DNA from: Paracoccus yeei ATCC BAA-599
GTDB taxonomy: Bacteria > Pseudomonadota > Alphaproteobacteria > Rhodobacterales > Rhodobacteraceae
NCBI RefSeq assembly: GCF_000622145.1
Contig: NZ_JHWH01000016.1
Location: 49,004 to 113,003, forward strand
Length of the DNA: 64,000 nucleotides
Reading direction: 5' to 3'
The notes under the pieces are model-generated. The model searched no databases. It worked only from the letters and a program-made list of their open reading frames with translations, and was not told the origin of the DNA. The number at the start of each line of letters is the position of its first letter. Within the stretch, counting starts at the first letter, position 1. Shown here in pieces: positions 1 to 8,056 of this stretch. Made by a program: the position numbers and the translations under genes.

Positions 1-1075
1 CACCCGAGATCATGGATTCGTCGACATGGCTTTCGCCCTCGACCAGCTCGCCGTCAACGGGGATGCGCTCGCCCGGACGGACCTCGAGGATGTCGCCGGG
101 CCGGACCTCGGCCACGGCGATCTCGGCCACCGCGCCGTCCCTGCGGCGTCGCGCGGTCGGGGGCTGCAGGCCCACCAGATGCCGGATCGCGTCCGAGGTC
201 CGGCCCCGCGCCCGCGCCTCGAGCAGGCGGCCCAGCAGGATCAGCGTGACGATGACTGCCGCCGCCTCGTAATAGACGTGAACGGTGCCCGCCGGCAGCA
301 GGCCGGGGGCAAAGGTCGCCACCATCGAATAGCCATAGGCGGCCAGCGACCCGACCGCGACCAGCGAATTCATGTCGGGCGCGCCGCGCGCCAGGGCGGG
401 CAGCCCCTTTTCCAGGAACCGCATGCCCGGAAAGGCCAGGACCAGCGTGACCAGCACCCATTGCAGGACCCAGCTTGCCTGCATGCCGATGGTCGCGGCG
501 ATCAGCCGGTGCAGCGCGGGGACCATGTGGCCGCCCATCTCGACCAGAAAGACCGGCAGGGTCAGCGCCAGCGCCAGCCCGAAGTCGCGCCGCAGCAGGC
601 GCTGTTCGCGGTCCTTGCGCCCGTCGTCCTGCGGCGCGGCGGCCGTCAGCGGCGCCGCATCATAGCCCACGCGCGCGATGGCGGCGACCAGGTCGGGCAC
701 ATCGGCCGTGCCCTCGACCCGGGCCCGCTCGGTCGCAAGATTGACCGAGGCGCCGGTGACGCCCGGCACCGCCAGCAGCGCCTTTTCCACGCGACCGACG
801 CAGGACGCGCAGGTCATGCCTTCGACCGCCAGTTCCACCGCGGGCGGGGCGGGCACGGCATAGCCGATCCGCTCGACCGCCTCGGCCAGGGCCGCGCGCG
901 GCACCGGCGCATCGGTCAGGACCCGGGCGCTGTTCGTCGCAAGGTTGACCGAGGCCGAGACCACCCCCGGCACTCCGCGCAGCGCCTTTTCGACGCGGCC
1001 CACGCAGGACGCGCAGGTCATGCCTTCGACGGGAAGGGTCACGGCGGGACGGGTTTCGGGGATGTCCTTGGCCAT
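1..1075 (-). CDS. copA: Copper-translocating P-type ATPase, N-terminal part (runs off left edge)
   Basis: Inner-membrane P1B-type ATPase that exports Cu(I) to the periplasm. The visible N-terminal part carries two tandem heavy-metal-associated domains, each with the motif GMTCASC (first within about 25 residues of the start, second about 80 residues later). Membrane segments follow, then the start of the actuator region with DAIRHLVGLQ and GERIPVDGE. The phosphorylation and ATP-binding domains lie beyond position 1. The start at 1075 is preceded by AGGAG in the 5-bp gap after the DUF305 gene, so it is translationally close to it. It is the last visible gene of a copper operon with a DUF305 protein and a CopZ-like chaperone. 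The copper assignment rests on the CASC motifs and neighbours; silver is possible. Confidence 0.93.
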   Translation of the reverse strand, partial: MAKDIPETRPAVTLPVEGMTCASCVGRVEKALRGVPGVVSASVNLATNSARVLTDAPVPRAALAEAVERIGYAVPAPPAVELAVEGMTCASCVGRVEKALLAVPGVTGASVNLATERARVEGTADVPDLVAAIARVGYDAAPLTAAAPQDDGRKDREQRLLRRDFGLALALTLPVFLVEMGGHMVPALHRLIAATIGMQASWVLQWVLVTLVLAFPGMRFLEKGLPALARGAPDMNSLVAVGSLAAYGYSMVATFAPGLLPAGTVHVYYEAAAVIVTLILLGRLLEARARGRTSDAIRHLVGLQPPTARRRRDGAVAEIAVAEVRPGDILEVRPGERIPVDGELVEGESHVDESMISG

Positions 1076-1080
1076 GGTGC

Positions 1081-1473
1081 CTACTCCTGCCCGCGCTCGG
1101 CCAGCCAGCCGCGCATCTGGGCGATCTCGGCCTCTTGCGCGCGGATCACCTCCTCGGCCAGGGCGCGCACCTGCGGGTCGCGGCCATGCTCCAGCACCAC
1201 CCGGGCCATGTCGATGGCGCCCTGGTGATGGGGGATCATGCCGCGCAGAAAGTCGATGTCGGCATCGCCCGAATAGGCGATCTCCATGCCCTGGTGCATG
1301 CGCTGGTTCGCGGCGCGATAAGCCTGGGTCGAGGCGCTGTCGCCCGCGCCCGCCGGCGCGTCGTGTGCGGCATGGTCCGCATGGTCATCGGCCGGCATCT
1401 GGGCCTGGGCCAGGCTCAGCCCGGCCGCAAACGCCGCCGCACCCACGACGAAGATCAGGGAACGCTGGTTCAT
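1081..1473 (-). CDS. DUF305 family exported protein
   Basis: A 130-aa protein with an N-terminal signal peptide (hydrophobic stretch ending near ALAQAQ) and a DUF305 domain. The hallmark [12 protein letters not shown] lies in the middle; its His and Met residues suit metal binding. DUF305 proteins commonly sit in copper-resistance clusters. Here the gene lies between copZ and copA with gaps of 9 and 5 bp, so co-transcription is very likely. A His/Asp-rich segment ([11 protein letters not shown]) just after the signal peptide could also bind copper. The biochemical role of the family is not firmly established; periplasmic copper binding is inference. Confidence 0.85.
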   Translation of the reverse strand: MNQRSLIFVVGAAAFAAGLSLAQAQMPADDHADHAAHDAPAGAGDSASTQAYRAANQRMHQGMEIAYSGDADIDFLRGMIPHHQGAIDMARVVLEHGRDPQVRALAEEVIRAQEAEIAQMRGWLAERGQE

Positions 1474-1482
1474 GGCCGCCCC

Positions 1483-1677
1483 CTATGCCGCGCTGGCGGG
1501 AAAGCCGGCATCGGCCAGCACGCGGCCGACCGCTTCGGCCGAGGCCGAGGTCTCGACCTCGATGGTGCGGGTCGGGTGGTCGGCGGTGACGCGCGCGGCC
1601 GGGTCCAGCGTCGTGACCGCCTTGGTCACCGACCGCAGGCAGCCGTCGCAGCTCATGTCAGGGACGTGGAATTTCAT
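1483..1677 (-). CDS. copZ: CopZ-like heavy-metal-associated copper chaperone
   Basis: A 64-aa single-domain HMA protein with the metal site MSCDGC near residue 9, the classic MxCxxC of Atx1/CopZ chaperones that pass Cu(I) to CopA. An ATG four codons upstream (1689) is in frame, but I chose the inner ATG because GAGGG lies 5 bases before it. First gene of the leftward copper operon, followed by DUF305 and copA. The symbol is by analogy. Confidence 0.85.
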   Translation of the reverse strand: MKFHVPDMSCDGCLRSVTKAVTTLDPAARVTADHPTRTIEVETSASAEAVGRVLADAGFPASAA

Positions 1678-1711
1678 GGCAACCCTCATTGGTGATGTCT
1701 TGCACCACCCT

Positions 1712-1742
1712 CAGATGGGGGTTCCAACGATGGTAAGGTCAA
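1712..1742 (-). promoter_or_regulatory. Candidate MerR/CueR-type promoter of the copper operon
   Basis: On the minus strand, TTGACC (1737-1742) and a weak -10 CATCTG (1712-1717) are separated by 19 bp, the long spacing typical of MerR-family promoters. The spacer has an imperfect dyad (ACCTTACC...GGAACCC) that resembles CueR operators. It lies 35 bases upstream of the copZ start. No cueR gene is visible in the window, so the regulator would act in trans. Confidence 0.5.
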
Positions 1743-1791
1743 GGGCAGCGGCGAAATTAATCGCCGCCGCCCCGAATTCGTCTGTCGGCGC

Positions 1792-2616
1792 TCAGACCCG
1801 TTTCCGCTCCAGCGCGCCGCGCGACAGGCGGTCGAGCAGAAGCGCGACGGCGACGATGGCAAGGCCGGCGCGCAGGCCCAGGCCCATCTCCATGCGGGTC
1901 AGGCCGCGCGTCACCTCGGCGCCCAGCCCGCCGGCTCCGACCAGCCCCGCCAGCACCACCATGGCCAGGGACAGCAGGATGCACTGGTTCAGGCCGACCA
2001 GCAGCGTGGGCCGCGCGGCGGGCAGCTCGATCTTCCACAGGATGGTGCCGGGCTTCGCGCCGATGGCCTCGCCCAGTTCCTTCAGGTCCTTCGGCACGCC
2101 GCGAAAGGCCAGCGTGGTCAGCCGCAGCATCGGCGGGACGCCATAGACGATGGTGGCGATGATCGCGGGCACCCGGCCCAGGCTGAAGATCATCACCGCC
2201 GGGATCAGATAGACCCAGGGCGGCACGGTCTGCATCACGTCGAGGACCGGGCGCAGCGCGGTTTCGACCCCGCGGCGGCGGGCGGCCCAGATGCCCAGGG
2301 GAAAGGCGATGGCGACCGCGATGGCCACGGCCACCACGACCAGGGCGATGGTCTGCATCGACGCGGTCCACAGCCCCGCCAGCCAGCAAAAACCCAGGCA
2401 GCAGGCCGACAGGATGGCGACGCGCAGCCCGGCGGCGAACCAGGCCAGCACCGCCACCAGCACGATGACGCCAGCGGCGGGAACGACCAGCAGCGCCGCC
2501 TCGATCGCGCCCAGCACGGTCTCGATGGCGCGGGCGATCAGGGCGAACAGCCCGTGGAAGTTGGCGTTGAGCCAGTCCACCAGGGGCGCAAGGAAAGCTC
2601 CGGGATTGAAGGTCAT
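1792..2616 (-). CDS. proW: Glycine betaine/proline-type ABC transporter permease (second)
   Basis: A 274-aa inner-membrane permease of the ProW/OpuAB class, with about six hydrophobic segments and a cytoplasmic EAA-like loop (LGEAIGAKPGTILWKIELPAA) that contacts the ATPase. The ATG at 2616 overlaps the stop of the preceding permease by 4 bp (ATGA), which fixes the start and implies coupled translation. The operon has two different permease genes, so the channel is probably a heterodimer instead of the usual ProW homodimer. Last gene of the transporter operon; the next gene leftward, the copper operon, has its own promoter. Confidence 0.88.
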   Translation of the reverse strand: MTFNPGAFLAPLVDWLNANFHGLFALIARAIETVLGAIEAALLVVPAAGVIVLVAVLAWFAAGLRVAILSACCLGFCWLAGLWTASMQTIALVVVAVAIAVAIAFPLGIWAARRRGVETALRPVLDVMQTVPPWVYLIPAVMIFSLGRVPAIIATIVYGVPPMLRLTTLAFRGVPKDLKELGEAIGAKPGTILWKIELPAARPTLLVGLNQCILLSLAMVVLAGLVGAGGLGAEVTRGLTRMEMGLGLRAGLAIVAVALLLDRLSRGALERKRV

Positions 2617-3440
2617 TTCGCCCTCGCAAGGCTTTGGGTGACGCGGTCCAGCACCATGGTCAGCACCACGATGGCGATCGAGGCGTTGATCGAGGTCGCG
2701 ATGTCCAGCGTGCGGATCGCGCCATAGATCGTCTCGCCCAAGCCCCCCGAGCCGACGATGCCGGCGATGATCACCATGCCAAAGGCCATCATCAGGCTCT
2801 GGTTCACGCCCGCCATGATCGAGGGCACGGCGAAGGGCAGGCGGATCTTCCAGAACTGCTGCATCCGGCTGGTCCCCAGCGCCTGGCCCAGTTCGACGAA
2901 CTCGGCCGGCGTCTGGCGGATGCCAAGGCTGGTCAGCCGGATCGCGGGCGGCATGGCGACGATCACGGTCGCGACCAGCGCGGTCGCCGGGCCATAGCCC
3001 ATCAGCGCGATGGCCGGCAGCAAATAGATATAGGGCGGCAGCGTCTGGATCAGGTCCAGCACCGGCACCAGCGCCCGGTCCAGCCGCGGCATCAGCCCGG
3101 CCATGACGCCGATGGGCAGGCTGATCGCCAGCGCGATGACGCTGGCGGCGATGACCAGGGCCAGCGTCTGCATCGTTTCCGGCCAAAGCCCCATGGCCCA
3201 GCAGAACGCCAGCGCAAGCCCGCTCGCGATGCCCGCCCCCAGGCCCAGCACCCGCCAGGCGACCAGCCCGGCCAAAGCCGCGACGGCCCAGAACGGCGCC
3301 AGCATCAGCAGCCACAGCACGCCGTCGTAAAGCCCCTCCAGCACGGCGCGGGCGCCGTCGAAGACAAAGGCCGCGTGATCGGACAGCCAGAACAGCGCAT
3401 TGTCGACCTGCTCGTCGAAGACGGTGACGAAACCCTCCAT
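2613..3440 (-). CDS. proW: Glycine betaine/proline-type ABC transporter permease (first)
   Basis: A 275-aa ProW-like permease, paralogous to its downstream neighbour. It has several membrane spans and the EAA-type loop ELGQALGTSRMQQFWKIRLP, about 60 residues before the C-terminal third. It starts 11 bp after the ATPase stop and overlaps the next permease by 4 bp. The two paralogues share motifs such as QT(L/V)PP.(I/V)YLIP-like segments, indicating duplication and divergence. Substrate class is taken from the binding protein and ATPase; the exact substrate is unknown. Confidence 0.88.
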   Translation of the reverse strand: MEGFVTVFDEQVDNALFWLSDHAAFVFDGARAVLEGLYDGVLWLLMLAPFWAVAALAGLVAWRVLGLGAGIASGLALAFCWAMGLWPETMQTLALVIAASVIALAISLPIGVMAGLMPRLDRALVPVLDLIQTLPPYIYLLPAIALMGYGPATALVATVIVAMPPAIRLTSLGIRQTPAEFVELGQALGTSRMQQFWKIRLPFAVPSIMAGVNQSLMMAFGMVIIAGIVGSGGLGETIYGAIRTLDIATSINASIAIVVLTMVLDRVTQSLARAK

Positions 3441-3451
3441 CCCCGTCCCCC

Positions 3452-4513
3452 TCAGGCCGCGGCGGCGCGGACGTCGGGTTCGCCCCGCACGCCCAGCAGC
3501 AGGTTGCGCGTGGTCACGACCCCGACCACTGCCCCGCCCTCGGCGATGGCGATGGCATCGCTGCCCGAGGCGGTGATCGTCTCGATCAGCGTGTCGATGT
3601 CGGCCTCGGGCGTGCAGCGCGGCAGCCCCTCGACCGGGCCGCCATAGGCGGCGGGCGGCACCATGACCGAATGCGCCTTGACCAGGTGCAGGCGGGAAAT
3701 CCCGGCGACGAAATCCGCGACATACTGGTCGGCGGGGTTCATCACGATCTCCTCGGCGGTGCCGACCTGGATGATGACGCCGTCCTTCATGATGGCGATG
3801 CGGTCGCCGATGCGGATCGCCTCGTCCAGGTCATGGGTGATGAACACCGCCGACTTGCCCAGGTCCTTGGTCAGTTGGCGGAACTCGTCCTGCAACTGGC
3901 GCCGGATCAGCGGATCCAGCGCGGAAAACGGCTCGTCCATCAGGATGATCTCGGGGTCCGAGGTCAGCGCGCGCGCCAGCCCCACCCGCTGCTGCATGCC
4001 GCCCGACAGCTCCGACGGATAGCGCAGCTTCCAGTCCGACAGGCCGACCTTGTCCAGCGCGGCCTCGGCGGCGCGGTTGCGCTCGTCCTTGGACACGCCC
4101 TGCACCTCCAGCCCGAAGGCCGCGTTCTCCAGCACGTTGCGCTGCGGCAGCAGGGCGACGGACTGGAACACCATGCCGATGTGGCGGGCACGGGTCTCGC
4201 GCAGGGTGGCGGCGTCCATGGCGCCGATGTCGCGGCCCTTGACCATGACGCGGCCCAGGCTCGGCTCGATCAGCCGGTTCAGCAGCCGGATCAGCGTCGA
4301 CTTGCCGCTGCCCGACAGCCCCATGATGCAGAAGATCTCGCCCCGCCGCACCTGGATCGAGGCATCCGAGACGCCGACCACGCAGCCGAACTCCTTCAGC
4401 ACCTCCTGCTTGCCCAGGCCCCGGCCGGTGATCGCCCCGATCGCCTCGCGCGAGCGGTCGCCGAAGACCTTCCAGACCGACTGGCAGTCGATCAGAACCT
4501 CTGTGCTTTCCAT
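3452..4513 (-). CDS. proV: Glycine betaine/proline-type ABC transporter ATP-binding protein
   Basis: A 353-aa ATPase that energises uptake through the two ProW-like permeases. Walker A GLSGSGKST lies near residue 66, the Q-loop at VFQSVALLPQ, the signature LSGGMQQR, Walker B IILMDEPFSALD and the H-loop FITHD. The N-terminal extension before Walker A (IGAITGRGLGKQEVL) is typical of ProV/OpuAA. The C-terminal ~80 residues look like a single CBS-type sensing region, shorter than the tandem CBS of OpuA. The start is supported by AGGG upstream. Second gene of the operon, 68 bp after proX. Confidence 0.92.
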   Translation of the reverse strand: MESTEVLIDCQSVWKVFGDRSREAIGAITGRGLGKQEVLKEFGCVVGVSDASIQVRRGEIFCIMGLSGSGKSTLIRLLNRLIEPSLGRVMVKGRDIGAMDAATLRETRARHIGMVFQSVALLPQRNVLENAAFGLEVQGVSKDERNRAAEAALDKVGLSDWKLRYPSELSGGMQQRVGLARALTSDPEIILMDEPFSALDPLIRRQLQDEFRQLTKDLGKSAVFITHDLDEAIRIGDRIAIMKDGVIIQVGTAEEIVMNPADQYVADFVAGISRLHLVKAHSVMVPPAAYGGPVEGLPRCTPEADIDTLIETITASGSDAIAIAEGGAVVGVVTTRNLLLGVRGEPDVRAAAA

Positions 4514-4581
4514 GTCTACCCTGTCGATTGTCGTGCCGTTGGGGCGGCGCCCGGCAAAGGGGGCCGCCCGACCTTGCGGGA

Positions 4582-5433
4582 TCAGTAGGACTTGATGTTG
4601 CTCCAGCGGCCGATCAGGTCGCCGTGGGCGGCGATCCAGTCGGCGATGGCTTGGTCCATGGTCTTGCCGTCATTCACCGCGCCGTTGATCGCGGTGATCT
4701 CCTCCTTGGGCACGAAGACGCTGGCGATGGCTTCGCGCGCCTCGGGGTTCTCCTCGGAAAAGCCCTTCTGGCCGATCCAGTAATAGCTTTGCGGCGGCGG
4801 GAAGGCGCCCTTGGGGTCCTTCAGGAACTTGATGTCGAACTTCTGCGCCATCCAGGACGGCTCCCACAGGGTGACGGCGATCGGCTCCTTGCGGTCCACG
4901 GCCGACTTCAGCGCCGCCGTCATGGCGGCGGTCGAGCCCTCGACCAGCTGCAGCTTCAGCCCATAGGCGTCGATGGCGTCGCCGGTCTCGCGCATGATGC
5001 CGGCGCCCGGCTCGATGCCGATGATCTTGCCGCCGAACGCGTCGGCCCTGTCGTTCAGCTGGTCAAGCGAATCGATGTCGACATAGGCCGGGACCGCGAT
5101 CCCGTCGAACAGCCCGTGCGACACCGGAGAGATCTTTTCCAGCCGGTTCTTGTTGCGCTGCCAGTAGTCCTGCGCGACGTAATCCGTCTGGCTGGCCAGG
5201 ATCTGCACATCGCCCTTGGCCAGCGCCGCATAGGCGATGCCCCATTCCGAAAACGGCGTGACCTCGACGGTATAGCCCTTGTCCTCCAGCACCTTCTTGG
5301 TGATGCCGGTGATGGGCGTCAGGTCCTCCCAGGACATGGTTCCCATCTTGATGACCTTGTCCTGCGCCAGGACCGGCGAGGCCAGACCAAGGGCCACGGC
5401 CCCCGCCAGGATGGCCTTGAAAATTCCACGCAT
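4582..5433 (-). CDS. proX: Glycine betaine-type periplasmic substrate-binding protein
   Basis: A 283-aa OpuAC/ProX-family binding protein. A cleavable signal peptide ends at ASPVLAQD. Tryptophans suitable for a quaternary-ammonium box appear in MSWEDLTP, SEWGIAY and LWEPSWM, as in ProX/ChoX proteins that hold trimethylammonium groups by cation-pi contacts. The start at 5433 is chosen over upstream in-frame codons because it begins the signal peptide and GGAG lies 6 bases before it. First gene of the proX-proV-proW-proW operon. Likely ligands are glycine betaine, proline betaine or choline-like compounds; which one cannot be told. Confidence 0.9.
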   Translation of the reverse strand: MRGIFKAILAGAVALGLASPVLAQDKVIKMGTMSWEDLTPITGITKKVLEDKGYTVEVTPFSEWGIAYAALAKGDVQILASQTDYVAQDYWQRNKNRLEKISPVSHGLFDGIAVPAYVDIDSLDQLNDRADAFGGKIIGIEPGAGIMRETGDAIDAYGLKLQLVEGSTAAMTAALKSAVDRKEPIAVTLWEPSWMAQKFDIKFLKDPKGAFPPPQSYYWIGQKGFSEENPEAREAIASVFVPKEEITAINGAVNDGKTMDQAIADWIAAHGDLIGRWSNIKSY

Positions 5434-5617
5434 GTCGTTCTCCGCTGTCGTTCGTCGGGGGCAAGCCGGGCCCGCCGCCGCAGAACGCGGCCTGCGGGGC
5501 AAGGCGCCCCCCGATCCCTGGTTTCGATGGCCGGGGCTTTGCGACCGTATCCTCCCCGGGCACCCCGCGACCCCGGCTGTCCCGAGTTATCCCCCGCAAG
5601 CCGCCACCGGGGCAAAC

Positions 5618-5652
5618 GAGAATTTCCTGCCTCGGCGCATTAGCTATTCTGG
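5618..5652 (-). promoter_or_regulatory. 35-bp shared upstream box, copy 1 (transporter operon)
   Basis: This 35-bp stretch matches 10564-10598 at 25 of 35 positions without gaps by my hand count. The best conserved parts are GAGAAT, GCATTAG and CTGG. Both copies contain TTAG-N5-CTGG, an imperfect dyad of the size expected for a LysR-type box. Both lie upstream of minus-strand operons, this one 185 bases before proX, and in the same orientation. It is a likely operator of the LysR regulator encoded at 5736-6713. Confidence 0.6.
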
Positions 5653-5672
5653 CCCAGGGCCCCGGGGCGCGG

Positions 5673-5732
5673 CTTCTTTCTTGCCCCAATATCCCGGGGG
5701 AGTCGCGGCACGCGACGGGGGCAGAGCCCCCC
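5673..5732. repeat. Dispersed Rhodobacterales-type intergenic repeat
   Basis: The stretch from CTTCTTTCTTGCCCC through the GTCGCG-GCA-CGCGAC hairpin to GGGGGCAGAGCCCCC ends just past the stop of the LysR gene. Sequences of the form CCCCCGGGATATT..GG.CAAGAAAGAAG are familiar to me as repeats after genes in Rhodobacteraceae genomes. The embedded hairpins could end LysR-operon transcription. Family identity is from memory, not a search. Confidence 0.55.
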
Positions 5733-5735
5733 GCC

Positions 5736-6713
5736 TCAGCCCGCCTCGCGCACCGCCGCCAGCAGATGGGCGACAAACCCCGCAACCGCCGGCCGCTTCA
5801 GGGATTTCTGCTTGCAGTTCAGGAAATTGCCGCGCCCCGCCGTGATCGGGGCGGGATGGGCAAAGACCAGCCGCCCCTCGGCGATGGGCGCGCGCACCAT
5901 GTGGTGCCAGCCCAGCATCACCCCCTGCCCGGCCATGGCCGCCTGCATCAGCAGGCTGACCTTGTTCGTGGACAGGCTCGACGGCGCCTTGGCCCATTCC
6001 GTCCCCTGGGCGCGGAACCACTCGGCCCAGCCCATCGGCTGCCAGCCGATGGCATCCGCGCTCCAGTGCCGGTCGTGCAGGTGCAGAAGGTTCACCCCGT
6101 TCAGGCTCTCGGCATCGGGAAACGGGCCGTGCCGGGCCAGAAAGGCGGGCGAGCAGACCGGCTGGGCGATCTCCTGGAACAGGAAATGCAGCTCCTCGCC
6201 CACGTCGCAGCGCTCGTTGCCGCACAGAAAGGCGATGTCCACATCGGCATAGTTGCGCAGGGTGTCGTCCGCGTCCGACGCCAGGACCACGAAACCCACC
6301 TCGGGGTGCTGGGCGCGGAAGCTGTCGATCATCGGCTGCAGCCAGAACAGCGCCATGCCGTCCGTGGCCGAGACGGTGACCGCCTGCGGGCCCTGATCCT
6401 CGGTCAGGACCGAGACCGCGGCGCTGATCGTGTCCAGCCCCGCGGTCACGGCCGAAAACAGGCTGACCCCCTCGGGCGTCAGTTCCAGCGCGTTGTGCTT
6501 GCGCACGAACAGCGCCTTGTCCAGCGCGCGCTCCAGCAGGCGGATCTGCTGGCTGACCGCGCCCTGGGTCACGTTCAGTTCCTTGGCGGCCAGCGTGAAG
6601 CTCAGATGCTTGGCCGCCACCTCGAAGGTCGCGAAGGCCCCCAGAGACGGCAGGTAGCGGCGCTTGATCGGCGGCATGGCGGCGGTCGACTTTCCCTCTG
6701 ACTGGGACGTCAT
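5736..6713 (-). CDS. LysR-family transcriptional regulator (GcvA-like)
   Basis: A 325-aa LysR regulator. The winged HTH lies at about residues 17-75, with the recognition region LNVTQGAVSQQIRLLE; the co-inducer-binding domain fills the rest. The start at 6713 overlaps the stop of the FAD oxidase by 4 bp (ATGA), so it is the last gene of the catabolic operon. Its HTH style resembles the GcvA/AmpR group. It probably controls its own operon and the adjacent transporter operon through the shared 35-bp boxes at 5618 and 10564; this is inference from position. The dispersed repeat lies directly downstream. Confidence 0.88.
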   Translation of the reverse strand: MTSQSEGKSTAAMPPIKRRYLPSLGAFATFEVAAKHLSFTLAAKELNVTQGAVSQQIRLLERALDKALFVRKHNALELTPEGVSLFSAVTAGLDTISAAVSVLTEDQGPQAVTVSATDGMALFWLQPMIDSFRAQHPEVGFVVLASDADDTLRNYADVDIAFLCGNERCDVGEELHFLFQEIAQPVCSPAFLARHGPFPDAESLNGVNLLHLHDRHWSADAIGWQPMGWAEWFRAQGTEWAKAPSSLSTNKVSLLMQAAMAGQGVMLGWHHMVRAPIAEGRLVFAHPAPITAGRGNFLNCKQKSLKRPAVAGFVAHLLAAVREAG

Positions 6714-8056
6714 TCTAGCCGCGTCTGCCACTCTTTCCAGCGCAGATATGCATTGGCGCCGATGGTGTCGAAGGGATGCGGCGGCAGGCGCGCCGGCTCG
6801 GCCTCGGCGGCAAAGAAGCGGGTGACCTCGCTTTCCCGGCCGCAGGCGAGTTCCGCCGCGCCGATCCCGGTCAGGGTGCTGCGCGTGGTGCCCAGCCCGT
6901 TGTCGACGCAGGCCGCGTAAAGCCCCGGCTCCAGCTCGCGCATGACCGAGACGTTGTTTCTGGCCAGGCACAGGTGCCCCGACCAGCTGTACTGGAACCG
7001 CACGGCCTTCAGCATCGGAAAGCGGGCGTCGAACTTGCGCCGCATCTGCCCGACCAGGCGGTCCAGGTCGGCCTTGCTGGTCTGCATCCCGGGCCGGTAA
7101 TAGCCGCCCTGCCGGATCACGATGCGGTTGCCGCCCTGGGCCGGGCCGATGCGGCGCACCGTGGTGCCCATAGGGTCGGCCGGGGTGATGCCCCAGCATT
7201 CCCGCCCGCCCAGCGCGTGCAGCGCCGTGGGGTCCAGTTCCTCGGTCATGCAGGCGTTCAGCATGATGTGCATCAGCTGGCCGCGCTTGAAGCCGAAGCT
7301 TTCCAGATGACCGTTGTTGGCTAGGATCAGCCGCTCCGCGCTCAGCGTTCCGCCAGCGGTGGCGACGGTCCAGCCCTGCCCCGTGCCTTCGATGCGCAGC
7401 GCGGCCGAGTTCTCGTGGATCGTGACGCCGCCGCGCTCGATCCCGGCGGCCAGGCCCTGGACATAGCCCGCGGGCTGGATCATCACCGTGCCCGGGGTAT
7501 AAAGCCCGTCGCGGTAATAGGCGCTGCCGGTGATCTCGCGCATGGCCCGGGCGTCCAGCCGCTCATGCGCCTCGCCCAGGTCGCACAGGTGGCGGGCATA
7601 GCTTTCGTTCGCCGCCACCCCCGCGTCCGAGGCCGCGCCGTTGATCTTGCCGGCGCGCTGGAAATAGCCCTCGGGGATGGCGAATTCCTCGACGATGCCG
7701 GCGGCAAAGGCGATGGCCTGGCGGTTCAGCCGCGTCAGCTGCTGGTCGTGGCTGTCGCCCGCACCGGCATAGTCGCCCGAGGTCAGTTCGTGCGGCAGGT
7801 CGATCATGAAGCCCGAGTTGCGCCCCGTGCCCCCTTCCGAGATGCGCGCCGCCTCCAGGATGACGACCCGCAGCCCGGGGTCGATCTGGTGCAGCCGGCG
7901 GGCGGCGGAAAGCCCGGCAAAGCCGCCGCCCACGATGGCGATGTCGCAACCCGCCTGGCCCTCCAGCCGCGCGCGGGGCGGGACCGGGGGCAGGATCACG
8001 CTCCACCCGGCGGGGCCGTTGAACGCCGGGGTGCGGATGGCGTCGTGCCGGCCCAT
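6710..8056 (-). CDS. FAD-dependent amine/amino-acid oxidase (DAO/OrdL/PuuB-like)
   Basis: A 448-aa flavoprotein of the DAO family. The Rossmann dinucleotide motif VGGGFAGLSAARRL lies near residue 42, and the C-terminal FAD contact region includes LGTTRSTLTGIGAAEL. It resembles gamma-glutamylputrescine oxidase (PuuB/OrdL) and other secondary-amine oxidases. It would oxidise a C-N bond, giving an imine or aldehyde plus a reduced acceptor. The start overlaps the aldehyde dehydrogenase stop by one base (TGATG), showing tight coupling. With the downstream aldehyde dehydrogenase and DapA-like enzyme it forms a plausible breakdown route for the compound imported by ProXVW. Substrate unknown. Confidence 0.85.
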   Translation of the reverse strand: MGRHDAIRTPAFNGPAGWSVILPPVPPRARLEGQAGCDIAIVGGGFAGLSAARRLHQIDPGLRVVILEAARISEGGTGRNSGFMIDLPHELTSGDYAGAGDSHDQQLTRLNRQAIAFAAGIVEEFAIPEGYFQRAGKINGAASDAGVAANESYARHLCDLGEAHERLDARAMREITGSAYYRDGLYTPGTVMIQPAGYVQGLAAGIERGGVTIHENSAALRIEGTGQGWTVATAGGTLSAERLILANNGHLESFGFKRGQLMHIMLNACMTEELDPTALHALGGRECWGITPADPMGTTVRRIGPAQGGNRIVIRQGGYYRPGMQTSKADLDRLVGQMRRKFDARFPMLKAVRFQYSWSGHLCLARNNVSVMRELEPGLYAACVDNGLGTTRSTLTGIGAAELACGRESEVTRFFAAEAEPARLPPHPFDTIGANAYLRWKEWQTRLE

